Notes: generated by a model not told the origin, from the letters alone. Positions 8,087 through 17,053 are shown, counted from the stretch's first letter. The stretch is DNA of 51,209 nt from Roseovarius gahaiensis (GCF_011601345.1 NZ_JAAORB010000020.1:1-51209); one strand, 5' to 3'. Made by a program: numbers and translations.

Positions 8087-8467
8087 ATGGACAATGAAAC
8101 CTACGAAAAGGGTCTTGAAATCCGCCGGGCCACGCTGGGCGACGAATATGTCGACAAGGCGCTGGCCAATGCCGACGAATTCGGGCGTGATTACCAAGAA
8201 CTGGTCACAACCTATTGCTGGGGCGAAATCTGGGGTCGTGAGGGGCTGGATCGCAAGACGCGCTCGACCATCAATATCGCGATGATCGCCTCGCTGAATC
8301 GTCAGCATGAACTGGCCGCCCATATTCGCGGTGCGATCAATAACGGGCTGACGACCGACGAGATCAAGGAAATCCTTTTACAGGTCGGCATCTATGCCGG
8401 GGTTCCGGCAATGGTTGACAGTTTCCGCGTCGCCCGCACCGTTCTGGGAGAGATGAATGAAATCTGA
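8087..8467 (+). CDS. Carboxymuconolactone decarboxylase family protein (PcaC-like)
   Basis: A 126-residue, all-helical protein that closely follows the 4-carboxymuconolactone decarboxylase pattern: YCWGEIWGREGLDRKTR near residue 43, then HELAAHIRGAINNG with the conserved His, then LLQVGIYAGVPAMVDSFR. PcaC decarboxylates a gamma-lactone in protocatechuate breakdown, but no other pca ring-cleavage gene lies beside it, so the physiological substrate may be a related lactone acid. AGGA precedes the ATG at 8087 at good distance; a second ATG at 8082 is out of frame. It overlaps the next gene by 11 bases. Confidence 0.85.
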   Translation: MDNETYEKGLEIRRATLGDEYVDKALANADEFGRDYQELVTTYCWGEIWGREGLDRKTRSTINIAMIASLNRQHELAAHIRGAINNGLTTDEIKEILLQVGIYAGVPAMVDSFRVARTVLGEMNEI

Positions 8468-9377
8468 GGCCGACATAAAGCTGGGCTTCGTCGGCATTGG
8501 GACCATGGGTGCGCCCATGGTCCGGTGTCTCGCGCAGGCGGGCTATCGCCCTGTGCTGTTTGATATCGACACCGAGGCCGCCCGCGCCGTGGCCACCGAT
8601 GCCGGGCTTGAGGTGATCGACAGCCTGCCGGATTTGGGCCGCGCCTGTGATATCGTTATCCTGATGCTGCCGCATTCAGGTATCGTGCGCCGGGTCTGTC
8701 TGGGCGATGGCGCCGATGCGCTGGGCCTGATCGAGGGGCTAAGGCCCGGATCGCTTGTCGTCGACATGAGCTCATCCGATCCGATGGAAACCCGCAAACT
8801 GGCTCCCGATCTGGCGCAGGCCGGAATAACCTTGCTGGATGCGCCGGTCTCGGGTGGGCTGCGCAAGGCGGTCGCGGGCACGCTGAGCATTCTTCTGGGC
8901 AGTGACGATGACGCCGCCGCACAGCGTGTGACACCCATTCTTAAGGCGATGGGCACGGTGGTGCCAACGGGGCCGCTGGCCTCGGGGCATGCCTCAAAGG
9001 CGCTGAACAACTACGTGTCGGCCGCCGGTTTGGCCGCTGCCTGCGAGGCGCTGATCGTGGGGCGTCGGTTTGGCCTGAATCCCGAAACGCTGGTGGATGT
9101 GCTGAATGTTTCGACCGGACGGAACAATTCGACCGAGAACAAGCTGAAGCAATTCGTGCTGAGCGGCGCGTTCCGCAAGGCTGGATTCGCGCTTGAATTG
9201 ATGGCCAAAGATGTGGCGCTGGCGAAATCCCTGTCAGATGATTTGGGCCTTGAGATGCCTTGTCTGGATGAGGTCAGCGGCCTGTGGTCCGATGCACGCT
9301 CGAACTTGGACCCCGAGGCTGACCATACCGAGATTTTCAGCTATCTTGAAACTGTGGCAGGGCGCGATGGCGGCTGA
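8457..9377 (+). CDS. NAD(P)-dependent oxidoreductase, 3-hydroxyisobutyrate dehydrogenase family
   Basis: A 306-residue beta-hydroxyacid dehydrogenase. The Rossmann motif GFVGIGTMG is at residues 10-18, the substrate-binding DAPVSGG is at 128-134, and the catalytic Lys is K181 in SKALNNY with N184 beside it. It would oxidise a beta-hydroxy acid to the semialdehyde or keto acid in the cytosol. Coupled to its neighbours by overlaps at both ends (11 bases each), so it is certainly co-transcribed. Members of this family are also tartronate semialdehyde reductases or glyoxylate reductases; the exact substrate is not readable. Confidence 0.9.
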   Translation: MKSEADIKLGFVGIGTMGAPMVRCLAQAGYRPVLFDIDTEAARAVATDAGLEVIDSLPDLGRACDIVILMLPHSGIVRRVCLGDGADALGLIEGLRPGSLVVDMSSSDPMETRKLAPDLAQAGITLLDAPVSGGLRKAVAGTLSILLGSDDDAAAQRVTPILKAMGTVVPTGPLASGHASKALNNYVSAAGLAAACEALIVGRRFGLNPETLVDVLNVSTGRNNSTENKLKQFVLSGAFRKAGFALELMAKDVALAKSLSDDLGLEMPCLDEVSGLWSDARSNLDPEADHTEIFSYLETVAGRDGG

Positions 9378-10614
9378 TCTGACAGCTTGGGTGGCGCGTG
9401 CGGTGGCGGACCCGGTTTTGGCATGGCATTGCCGTGGTTTGTCGCTGCGGCTGTGCCTGCAATCTGGGCCGGTCACGGCGGGCCTGTTGCTGTCTGATCA
9501 ACCCCGGCCCCTTACGGGTGACGACCTGAGGCAGCCGGATATCGCGATCACTGGTGATGTGGCGGGGTTTGATCGGGTGATGCGGCCCGATCCGCCGCCG
9601 GGCAGCCATTCCTTTGGGGCGCTTTTGCGCCATGATACCGGCCTGACGATCACCGCCGATCCAGTGCCGCAGGCGCAGGCTTTGGCGGCCCTTGAGCGAT
9701 TGATTGAATTGGCGCGGCCCGATCGGCCCGATCCGGTGGGGCACGGGTTTGCCCATGATCCTGCTGCGGTGACGGGGCGGCGCGCGGTGCTGCGTCGTGG
9801 CAATGGGGCCAGTGCGATGCTGCACTGGATAGAGGCCGGCACAAGCGGGCCGCCGATTGTATTCCTGCACACGGCAGGCGCGGACAGCCGGCAATACCTT
9901 CACCAACTGGCCGATACCGAATTGCAGCGGCAATATCGCATGATGGCCTTTGACCTGCCATGGCATGGTCTATCCTCGGGCGAGGCAGGCCACGAAACAA
10001 CCGCGCATTACCGTTTGACCGAAGCCGCGTATCTGGAGTGGTGCGCAACCTTTATTGAGCAGGTGGCCGGCGGGCCGGTTATTCTGGTGGGCTGTTCGAT
10101 GGGGGCCACCATGGCGTTGACCATCACGGCACAGCACCCCGATCTGGTGCACGGCTGTATCGCGCTAGAGGCCCCGATGACAGCACCGGGCCGTCGCAGC
10201 GATCTGTTGACCGATGCGCGCATTGCCGACAGCCAGCACAACCCGGCCTATGTGCGCGCCATGCTGGGCCCGACCTGCCCGCAGGTCCAACGCGATGAGG
10301 CCTGCGCGATCTATGCGCAGGCAAGGCCCGGTGTGTATATGGGCGATCTGGCCTATTACAGCGATGAATATGACGGCGCGCGCATTGCCGCGCCGCTGCG
10401 GGCGGCGGGCCGTCCGCTGGCCCTGCTGACCGGCAGCTATGATTATTCCGCCTCGCCGGACAATACGCGCGCCCTGTGCCATGCCATTGGCGAAGATCAC
10501 GTATGGTTCAGGGAAATGCAGGGGCTTGGTCATTTCCCGATGATCGAAGACCCAACCGCCTTTCGGCCCCATTTTTTGGCGGCGTTACAACAGATGGAAG
10601 GGGAGCAGCCATGA
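9367..10614 (+). CDS. Alpha/beta hydrolase with an N-terminal extension that may be SCP2-like
   Basis: A 415-residue protein. Residues 150-415 form an alpha/beta hydrolase: the oxyanion stretch FLHTAGADS near 167, the nucleophile elbow GCSMG with S244, and the catalytic His H389 in GLGHFP. The first 140 residues are not part of the usual fold. The pattern PDIAITGDVAGFDRVM followed by GALLRHDTGLTITAD resembles SCP2 sterol-carrier domains, but this is only a visual similarity. The chosen ATG at 9367 overlaps the previous gene by 11 bases and follows GGCAGG. A role as esterase or lactonase acting on a hydrophobic or CoA-linked intermediate is inferred from the operon. Confidence 0.8.
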   Translation: MAADLTAWVARAVADPVLAWHCRGLSLRLCLQSGPVTAGLLLSDQPRPLTGDDLRQPDIAITGDVAGFDRVMRPDPPPGSHSFGALLRHDTGLTITADPVPQAQALAALERLIELARPDRPDPVGHGFAHDPAAVTGRRAVLRRGNGASAMLHWIEAGTSGPPIVFLHTAGADSRQYLHQLADTELQRQYRMMAFDLPWHGLSSGEAGHETTAHYRLTEAAYLEWCATFIEQVAGGPVILVGCSMGATMALTITAQHPDLVHGCIALEAPMTAPGRRSDLLTDARIADSQHNPAYVRAMLGPTCPQVQRDEACAIYAQARPGVYMGDLAYYSDEYDGARIAAPLRAAGRPLALLTGSYDYSASPDNTRALCHAIGEDHVWFREMQGLGHFPMIEDPTAFRPHFLAALQQMEGEQP

Positions 10615-11420
10615 GCATCGCACCCGACTACGAAGTCTATGCCATTCAATACGCCCGCGCGATCCGGCCCTCATCGGATTACTTTCTGGGCACCGATCCG
10701 CATGACGGGCCAGCGCCGATTTATTATTATGTCTGGCTGATCCGTAGCGCGGACCGCTGTATTCTGGTCGATACCGGGTTTGACGCGCAGCGCGCGCAGG
10801 AGCGTGGGCGCGATTTTCAGCGCTGCCCGACCGAAGGCTTGCGCAATCTTGGCGTGGACCCGGCGGATATTGACACCGTGGTCATCACCCATCTGCATTA
10901 TGATCATGCGGGCAATTTGAACCTGTTTCCCAACGCGCGCTTTGTCTTGCAGGACGAGGAAATGCGCTTTGCCACCGGGCGGCATATGCGTCACAGCCTT
11001 GTTCAGGCCCCGTTTGAGCTGTCGGATGTGCTGGACATGGTGACGCATAATTACGCGGGCCGGGTGAAGTTTGTGGATGGGGCGCATGACCTGACGGACG
11101 GGGTGCGCCTGCATCATGTGCCGGGCCATTCGATGGGGCTTCAGGCGGTCACAGTCACCACCGCGCGGGGGCGGCTGTGCCTTGCCTCGGACACGGCGCA
11201 TTTCTTTGACAATATCGCCCTTGGCAGTCCGTTCAAGATTACCACCCATGTGGCGCAAACATTGGAAGGTCATGACCGTGTGTTGGAGCTTGCCGGTGGT
11301 TATGACAGGTTGATCCCCGGTCATGATCCAGCTGTGGCTGAGCTGTATCCGGCGCACCCCGATGATGATCTGATCTTTATCCTGCACGAGCCGCCCAGCG
11401 ACAGCCCCGGCCCGGCGTGA
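10611..11420 (+). CDS. MBL-fold metallo-hydrolase, N-acyl homoserine lactonase-like
   Basis: A 269-residue metallo-beta-lactamase-fold protein. The zinc site THLHYDHAG gives H94, H96, D98 and H99; further ligands appear in VPGHSMG, ASDTAHF and IPGHDP. This set matches the AHL-lactonase-like branch that opens lactones. ATG at 10611 overlaps the preceding stop by four bases, so it is the last gene of the rightward operon. In this context a lactone intermediate of catabolism is as likely a substrate as a quorum-sensing signal. Confidence 0.85.
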   Translation: MSIAPDYEVYAIQYARAIRPSSDYFLGTDPHDGPAPIYYYVWLIRSADRCILVDTGFDAQRAQERGRDFQRCPTEGLRNLGVDPADIDTVVITHLHYDHAGNLNLFPNARFVLQDEEMRFATGRHMRHSLVQAPFELSDVLDMVTHNYAGRVKFVDGAHDLTDGVRLHHVPGHSMGLQAVTVTTARGRLCLASDTAHFFDNIALGSPFKITTHVAQTLEGHDRVLELAGGYDRLIPGHDPAVAELYPAHPDDDLIFILHEPPSDSPGPA

Positions 11421-11442
11421 CGCTTGCTAGGGCGGTTTTTGC

Positions 11443-12432
11443 TTAGGGTTCAAGTATGATTTTGCCGTGTGCGCGCCCGTCTTTCAGGCGTTTCAGCGCC
11501 TCGGCAAATTCCGACAGCGGCAGGGTATCGGCGATCTGTGGGGACAGTTTGCCGTCTGACCAAAGCGCGAAGATGTCTTGTTGCACGCTTTGCACCCAAG
11601 CCGGATCGCGATCCCGGTAGTCAGACCATTGCAGCCCCGTAACAGCGATGTTCTTGACCAACAGGTAATTGGCCCGGATCGTTGGGATGTCGCCCGCCGC
11701 GAAGCCAACCACCACCAGCCGCCCGCGCCATGCCATGGCGCGCAAGGCGGCCTCGGTGACGCTACCACCCACGGGGTCAATCACGATATCCGCGCCATGC
11801 CCGTTCGTGGCCGCGCGGACCTGATCGCGCAGCCCGTCGCGCAGGTTTTCCATGCCAAGATCAATCGTGGCGTCACAGCCCGCAGCGCGGGCCAGTTCCG
11901 CGTTTTGTTCGCCCTTGACCCCGCCGAGGACACAGCTTGCCCCAAGCGCGCGGGCCAATTGAACGCTGGCGGATCCGACGCCGCCCGATGCCCCCAGAAC
12001 CAGAACCGTGTCACCGGGTTTCATCGCCGCCCGGTCGATCAGGGCGAAATACGCCGTTTGATACACAAGACCAAGCGCCGCGCCGACGGGAAACGGCATG
12101 TCGTCGGGCATTGGGTGGCAGCTTTCGGCGCTGATTGCGATTTGTTCGGCATAAGTGCCGTATTCCGACTGCACGGCCACGTGGTCGCCGACGCTATGCC
12201 CGCTGACATCGGGGCCGACCGCCGAAATCACCCCGGCCCCGGCCTTGCCCGGCGAAAAGGGAAGCGGCGGCTTGATCTGGTATTTGCCCTCCATCACAAG
12301 GATATCGGGATAGTTCACTTCGGTTGCGCGCAGATCAACGACGACCTCCTGCGCGGCGGGCCGGGGGCTGGGGCATTCTTCGATTCTGGCCTGCCCGACC
12401 GGGCCGAAATCGCGAACCAGAACAGCCTTCAT
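11443..12432 (-). CDS. NAD(P)H:quinone oxidoreductase-like MDR enzyme
   Basis: A 329-residue zinc-independent medium-chain dehydrogenase/reductase of the QOR family. The cofactor motif is GASGGVGSASVQLA near residue 146; no structural or catalytic zinc ligands are seen, and PGKAGAG replaces the zinc-site GHE segment. Such enzymes reduce enones, enoyl-CoA thioesters (AcuI/crotonyl-CoA reductase relatives) or quinones with NADPH. It overlaps the upstream CaiB-type gene by four bases (ATG within the stop region), so the two are translationally coupled at the end of the LIV importer operon. Confidence 0.85.
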   Translation of the reverse strand: MKAVLVRDFGPVGQARIEECPSPRPAAQEVVVDLRATEVNYPDILVMEGKYQIKPPLPFSPGKAGAGVISAVGPDVSGHSVGDHVAVQSEYGTYAEQIAISAESCHPMPDDMPFPVGAALGLVYQTAYFALIDRAAMKPGDTVLVLGASGGVGSASVQLARALGASCVLGGVKGEQNAELARAAGCDATIDLGMENLRDGLRDQVRAATNGHGADIVIDPVGGSVTEAALRAMAWRGRLVVVGFAAGDIPTIRANYLLVKNIAVTGLQWSDYRDRDPAWVQSVQQDIFALWSDGKLSPQIADTLPLSEFAEALKRLKDGRAHGKIILEP

Positions 12433-13574
12433 TCCGTATCTCCTGTGTTGGGGGTTGCCTGTGGCGCCAAGTCATTGTCCGCCCCAAGGGTCGGGGCGCG
12501 GGCGGCATGGGGTGCCGTGCGAAACTGGCCGGCCACGGGCACGGGCAGGGCGATCTGGCGCGCGCCGTCGGTGTTTTCCACCTCGTGCTCCAGCAAACCA
12601 CGACTTTGAAAGTGGGGGTCTTGTAGAGCCTCTTGCAGGGTTTGAACAACGGTGCAGCAGCAATCTGCACGCTCGAACGCGGCGCGCCAGTGATCGGCGG
12701 GCTTGTCGGCGATACGGGCACCAACGGCCTGTGCTGTGGCCGCGGGATCATGCGTATCGTCGCGTAGATCATCCGGCAGGTCGATGGCATCGGCAAACGC
12801 CTGCCAGAATTTTTCCTCGATCGGCGCGGCGGCAACAAATCGGCCATCGCTGGTGGGATACAGCCGGTAGCGCGGCGATCCGCCGGTGACAAGCGCATCG
12901 CCATTGCCCGGCCATTGGTGGGTGGTCTGGCCCTCTGCCATAGCCCAATACATGAACGGAAACAGGTTGTCGGACATTGAGATGTCCAGATGCGCGCCCT
13001 TGCCGGTCTGGTCGCGGTCACGCAAGGCCAGCAGGATATTGAACACCGCCGGATAGGTGCCGCCCGCGATATCGGCAATCAGCGCCGGTGGCAAAACCGG
13101 GGCCTCGGGGCGTCCGCAACTTAGCGCAAGCAAGCCGCTGTCGCCGATATAGTTCAGGTCATGCCCTGCGCGGGCTGCCTTGGGCCCTGATTGTCCGTAG
13201 CCGGTGATCGAACAGTAAATGATTTCGGGGTTGATGGCAGCGATGTCTTCGTAGCTGAGGCCTAAACGGGCCATAACGCCGGGGCGAAACTGCTCCACAA
13301 CGATATCGACGTCTTTCAGCAGCGGGATCAGGCGGGCGCGCTGTGCGGGGTCTTTCAGATCCAGTGCAAGCGATTTCTTGCCACGGTTCAGCATCGCGAA
13401 ATTGGCGCTGTCCTGCCCCCACTTGGGATCATAGCTGCGCATTTCTTCGCCGCGCCCGGGGCGTTCGATCTTGATCACCTCGGCGCCGGCCTCGGCCAGA
13501 AACAGGGTGGCCATCGGCCCCGGCAGCAGGGTCGAGAAATCCAGAACGCGTATATCCTTGAGGGGTGCCGTCAT
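12429..13574 (-). CDS. CaiB/BaiF family protein, alpha-methylacyl-CoA racemase-like
   Basis: A 381-residue class III CoA-transferase-fold protein. The N-terminal VLDFSTLLPGPMAT and SITGYGQSGP are family motifs. A His in GHDLNYIG (H138) and an Asp in LIADIAGG (D168) sit where alpha-methylacyl-CoA racemase has its catalytic His and Asp, so an epimerase acting on a 2-methylacyl-CoA is as likely as a CoA-transferase. It is the sixth gene of the importer operon, separated from livM by 68 bases holding a strong stem-loop. It differs from the CoA-transferase at 23410, which lacks the GHDxNY segment. Confidence 0.82.
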   Translation of the reverse strand: MTAPLKDIRVLDFSTLLPGPMATLFLAEAGAEVIKIERPGRGEEMRSYDPKWGQDSANFAMLNRGKKSLALDLKDPAQRARLIPLLKDVDIVVEQFRPGVMARLGLSYEDIAAINPEIIYCSITGYGQSGPKAARAGHDLNYIGDSGLLALSCGRPEAPVLPPALIADIAGGTYPAVFNILLALRDRDQTGKGAHLDISMSDNLFPFMYWAMAEGQTTHQWPGNGDALVTGGSPRYRLYPTSDGRFVAAAPIEEKFWQAFADAIDLPDDLRDDTHDPAATAQAVGARIADKPADHWRAAFERADCCCTVVQTLQEALQDPHFQSRGLLEHEVENTDGARQIALPVPVAGQFRTAPHAARAPTLGADNDLAPQATPNTGDTE

Positions 13575-13607
13575 CGTGTCCTGCCCTTTTATGGTTCAAG
13601 CGGTGTG

Positions 13608-13637
13608 TGGGCCCGCCCCTGAACAAGGGCAGGCCCA
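13608..13637. other. Intercistronic stem-loop between the LivM and CaiB-type genes
   Basis: TGGGCC and GCCC (13608-13618) pair with GGGC and GGCCCA (13627-13637), with one C.A mismatch and an eight-base loop. No U-run follows on the minus strand, so RNA processing or partial attenuation is more likely than full termination. Confidence 0.45.
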
Positions 13638-13642
13638 ATTGA

Positions 13643-14632
13643 TTAAAGACGGGTTTTCAGCCATTTGGCCAGCACGCCGATAATGCCTTCGCGGAAGGTC
13701 AGCACGCAAACGATAAAGACCAGCCCTTGCACGATCAGCACCAGCGATCCCAGATCGGCCAGATAGTTCTGCATTGCCACGATCACCCCCGCCCCAATGA
13801 TCGGGCCAAAGATCGTCCCCATGCCACCGATCAGGGTCATCAGGACAACCTCGCCGGACATGGTCCAATGCACATCGACCAGCGACGCCAGATGAAACAC
13901 CAACGCCTTGGTGCCGCCGGCAAGCCCCGACAGCGCCGCCGAGATGATGAACGTCACCAGCTTGTAGCGCTGCACCTGATACCCAAGCGAGATCATGCGC
14001 TGTTCGTTCTCGCGGATGCCTTTCAGCACCTCGCCAAACGGCGAATGGATCACCCGGTAAACAAACAGGATGCCGATCATAAAGATCACCGCAACAAGCC
14101 AATAGAACGCCCCATCCGAGGACAAATCGACAAGCCCGAACAGTGAATTGCGCGGGATGCTTTGCAAGCCATCCTCGCCCCCTGTGACCGGAGATTGCAG
14201 GGCATAGAAATACACCATCTGCGCAAAGGCCAGTGTGATCATCGCAAAGTAGATTCCACGGCTTTTGATGGCAACAAACCCAAAGGCCGCGCCCATTGCT
14301 GCGCCCACCAGAACCGCAAAGGCAATGGCCAGTTCAGGTGGCCAGCCCCAGACCTTGGCGGCGTGGCCGGCGGCATAGGCCGCCCCGCCAAAGAACGCGG
14401 CATGTCCGAAGGACAGCAGGCCACCAAAGCCCAGCATCAGGTTGAACGCCATGGCAAACAGCGCAAAACACAAAAGCTTCATCACAAAAACTGGATAAAG
14501 GAACTGCGGGGCGATCACGACGAAGGCCGCAATCAGGCCAAAGGCGATCATGTGATGGCGCGTGGTCCGGTTGCGTCCGCTGGATTTGTTTTGCGTCTGC
14601 GCCGGAGTCGTGGATTCCGTTTGTTGCGTCAT
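13643..14632 (-). CDS. livM: Branched-chain amino acid-type ABC transporter permease (LivM family)
   Basis: A 329-residue inner-membrane permease. After a polar N-terminus of about 28 residues come multiple hydrophobic segments starting at HMIAFGLIAAFVV, and the LivM-type MAFNLMLGFGGLLSFGHAAFFG stretch near residue 75. It would pair with the LivH-type protein three bases upstream to form the membrane channel. Although the family is named for branched-chain amino acids, operons of this kind beside CoA-ester catabolic genes usually import carboxylic acids. The symbol denotes the family only. Confidence 0.9.
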   Translation of the reverse strand: MTQQTESTTPAQTQNKSSGRNRTTRHHMIAFGLIAAFVVIAPQFLYPVFVMKLLCFALFAMAFNLMLGFGGLLSFGHAAFFGGAAYAAGHAAKVWGWPPELAIAFAVLVGAAMGAAFGFVAIKSRGIYFAMITLAFAQMVYFYALQSPVTGGEDGLQSIPRNSLFGLVDLSSDGAFYWLVAVIFMIGILFVYRVIHSPFGEVLKGIRENEQRMISLGYQVQRYKLVTFIISAALSGLAGGTKALVFHLASLVDVHWTMSGEVVLMTLIGGMGTIFGPIIGAGVIVAMQNYLADLGSLVLIVQGLVFIVCVLTFREGIIGVLAKWLKTRL

Positions 14633-14635
14633 GAT

Positions 14636-15523
14636 TTAGACCTCCCGCCCGAAGATACCGCTGGGTTTCAGCAGCAGCACAAGCGCCATGATGATGAAAA
14701 TGATCGTTGTCGACGCCTCGGGATAGAAAACCTTGGTCAGGCCTTCGACCACGCCCAGCCCGAAACCACCGATAATAGCGCCCATGATCGACCCCATGCC
14801 ACCGATCACGATGACGGCGAACACCACGATGATGATGTCGTTGCCCATCACGGGATTGACCGAATACACCGGTGCGGCCAGCACCCCGGCAAAGGCGGCA
14901 AGCGCCACGCCAAACCCGTAGGTCAGCGTGACCAGAAGCGGCACGTTGATGCCGAAGGCGCTGACCATTTCGGGGTTTTCCGTGGCGGCCCGCAGATACG
15001 AACCAAGCCGCGTTTTTTCGATCAGGAACCACGTGGCAAAGCACACGATCACCGCCATGACGATGATAAAGGCGCGGTAGATGGGCAGGAACATGAAGCC
15101 CAGATTGACAACGCCGGTCAGCACCGCCGGGATCGGATAGGGCTTGCCCGACACGCCATAGAAATTCTGGAACAGACCGGTAATGACCAGCGTCAGACCA
15201 AAGGTCAAAAGCAGGCTGTAGAGGTGATCAAGATCATGCAGCGGGCGCAACATGGTGCGTTCGATCACCATGCCGATCCCCCCCACGATCATCGGCGATA
15301 CCACAAGCGCCGCCCAGAACGGGATGCCCAGATAGGTCAGCAGCATCCACGCCACGAAGGCCCCCATCATGTAAAGCGCACCATGCGCGAAGTTGATGAT
15401 GTTCAACAGGCCAAAGATCACCGCAAGGCCAAGGCTTAGCACGGCATAAAAGGATCCGTTGATCAGCCCAAGAAGAACTTGGCCAAACAGCGCCTGCGGC
15501 GGAATTCCCAAAAGCTCGAACAT
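14636..15523 (-). CDS. livH: Branched-chain amino acid-type ABC transporter permease (LivH family)
   Basis: A 295-residue permease with about eight hydrophobic segments. It begins with the characteristic LLGLINGSFYAVLSLGLAVI and FGLLNIINFAHGALYMMGAF pattern of LivH proteins. It lies between the LivF gene and the LivM gene with gaps of 11 and three bases. It forms the second half of the channel. Confidence 0.92.
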   Translation of the reverse strand: MFELLGIPPQALFGQVLLGLINGSFYAVLSLGLAVIFGLLNIINFAHGALYMMGAFVAWMLLTYLGIPFWAALVVSPMIVGGIGMVIERTMLRPLHDLDHLYSLLLTFGLTLVITGLFQNFYGVSGKPYPIPAVLTGVVNLGFMFLPIYRAFIIVMAVIVCFATWFLIEKTRLGSYLRAATENPEMVSAFGINVPLLVTLTYGFGVALAAFAGVLAAPVYSVNPVMGNDIIIVVFAVIVIGGMGSIMGAIIGGFGLGVVEGLTKVFYPEASTTIIFIIMALVLLLKPSGIFGREV

Positions 15524-15534
15524 GACTGATTTCC

Positions 15535-16284
15535 TTATATGCCAAGATAGCCCTGGATCTTGTCCAGGTTTTCCGTGACCTCATCGTTGCGGAATTCGTC
15601 GATGATACGACCTTCCTGAACGATGTAATGACGGTCTGCGAGTTCGCGGGCGAAGTGGAAATTCTGTTCGACCAGCAGAATGGTAAAGCCTGCCTTTTTC
15701 AGCCGCCGCACGGTATGGCCGATCTGGTGGATGATCACCGGGGCCAGCCCCTCGGTGGGTTCGTCCATCAGCACAAAGCGCGCACCGGTGCGCAGGATAC
15801 GCGCGATCGACAGCATTTGCTGTTCGCCACCCGACAGCTTGTTGCCATAGCTGTCCAGCCGCTCCTGAAGGTTTGGAAACAGCTCGTATATATCGGGCAG
15901 GTCAAACCCGCCCTCGGCCACCTTGGGGGGCAAAAGCAGGTTCTCCAGCACGGACAGGCTGCCAAAGATCCCGCGATCATCGGGCACATAGCCGACGCCC
16001 ATTTTTGCAATGCTGCGCGCGGGTGTGTCGATAACTTCATGGCCCTGAAAACGGATGCTGCCGCTCCGGGTTTTCAGCAGGCCCATGATCGCCTTGAGTG
16101 TGGTGGTCTTGCCCGCGCCGTTGCGGCCCAGCAAGGTGACGACTTCGCCGCTGCCGACGCGCAGGTTTATGTCATGCAGCACGTGGCTTTCGCCATACCA
16201 GCCGTTCAGACCCGACACTTCAAGCATGGTATCGGATTGCGCGGCGGGCGCACCGGGGCCGGTGTGTTCAATCGTATGTGTCAT
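15535..16284 (-). CDS. livF: ABC transporter ATP-binding protein (LivF family)
   Basis: A 249-residue ATPase: Walker A GRNGAGKTT near residue 56, signature LSGGEQQM, Walker B FVLMDEPTEGL, typical of LivF. The ATG at 16284 is chosen because GGAGAG precedes it and because the longer frame from 16338 would overlap the upstream gene by 71 bases; the chosen start overlaps it by 17. Residues 1-20 are a variable polar leader. Energises the LivHM channel. Confidence 0.9.
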   Translation of the reverse strand: MTHTIEHTGPGAPAAQSDTMLEVSGLNGWYGESHVLHDINLRVGSGEVVTLLGRNGAGKTTTLKAIMGLLKTRSGSIRFQGHEVIDTPARSIAKMGVGYVPDDRGIFGSLSVLENLLLPPKVAEGGFDLPDIYELFPNLQERLDSYGNKLSGGEQQMLSIARILRTGARFVLMDEPTEGLAPVIIHQIGHTVRRLKKAGFTILLVEQNFHFARELADRHYIVQEGRIIDEFRNDEVTENLDKIQGYLGI

Positions 16285-17053
16285 GGGGCTCTCCGATATA
16301 GGCCTCGACCACGGCGGGATTTTGCGACACCGCGGCATAATCGCCCTCGGCCAGAACCGCGCCGCGCGCCAGCACGGTGATCTGGTCCGACAAGGTGGCG
16401 ACGACGGACAGGTTGTGTTCCACCATCAGAACCGTCCGGGTCTGTGCGACCCGCTTGATCAGATCCGAGGTGCGGCCGATATCCTCTTGGCCCATCCCGG
16501 CCAGAGGTTCATCCAGCAACAAAAGCTGCGGGTCCAACGCAAGTGTGGTGGCAATTTCCAGCGCCCGCTTGCGCCCATAGGGCAGATCAGCGGCGCGCGC
16601 GTGCAGGAAATCGGCCAAACCGACCTCTTCCAGCAGCGATACGGCCTCGTCCTCCAGCGCGTGCAGGCATTTGACAGAGCGCCAGAAATCGAACGACGGG
16701 CCATGCACGCGCCGTTGCAGCGCCAGTCGCACGTTTTCCAGCACGCTCATGCTGGCGAAGACCGCCGAAATTTGGAACGAGCGCACCATGCCTTGTCGCG
16801 CGATTGTCGCGGGTGGCAGGGCGGTCACGTCCTGACCTTCATATTTGATCGTGCCGCTGCTCGGTGTCAGAAACTTGCTCAAAAGGTTGAAACAGGTTGT
16901 CTTGCCTGCCCCGTTCGGACCGATCAGCGCGTGTATCGTGTTACGCCGCACCGAAAGATCCACGTTGTCTACGGCCCTTATGCCCCCGAAGACCTTGGTC
17001 AAACCCTTGGCCGTGAGAACATAATCAGCCCCGTCTTTGTGGCGGGATGTCAT
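16268..17053 (-). CDS. livG: ABC transporter ATP-binding protein (LivG family)
   Basis: A 261-residue ATPase with Walker A GPNGAGKTT near residue 42 and the Walker B region LLLLDEPLAGM. The stretch before Walker B reads DLPYGRKRALEIA, the usual LivG variant of the ABC signature. It is the first ATPase gene after the substrate-binding protein gene; the 68-base gap between them holds a perfect stem-loop. Confidence 0.9.
   Translation of the reverse strand: MTSRHKDGADYVLTAKGLTKVFGGIRAVDNVDLSVRRNTIHALIGPNGAGKTTCFNLLSKFLTPSSGTIKYEGQDVTALPPATIARQGMVRSFQISAVFASMSVLENVRLALQRRVHGPSFDFWRSVKCLHALEDEAVSLLEEVGLADFLHARAADLPYGRKRALEIATTLALDPQLLLLDEPLAGMGQEDIGRTSDLIKRVAQTRTVLMVEHNLSVVATLSDQITVLARGAVLAEGDYAAVSQNPAVVEAYIGEPHDTYD

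Noticed and set aside
7160..8323. A 387-codon minus-strand frame
   Set aside because: It covers the GntR-type gene in antisense and has no recognisable motif.
14162..15439. A 425-codon frame on the plus strand
   Set aside because: It is antisense to livM and livH, which have clear membrane and family motifs; the antisense product is His/Asp/Arg-rich, typical of a shadow of hydrophobic coding sequence.
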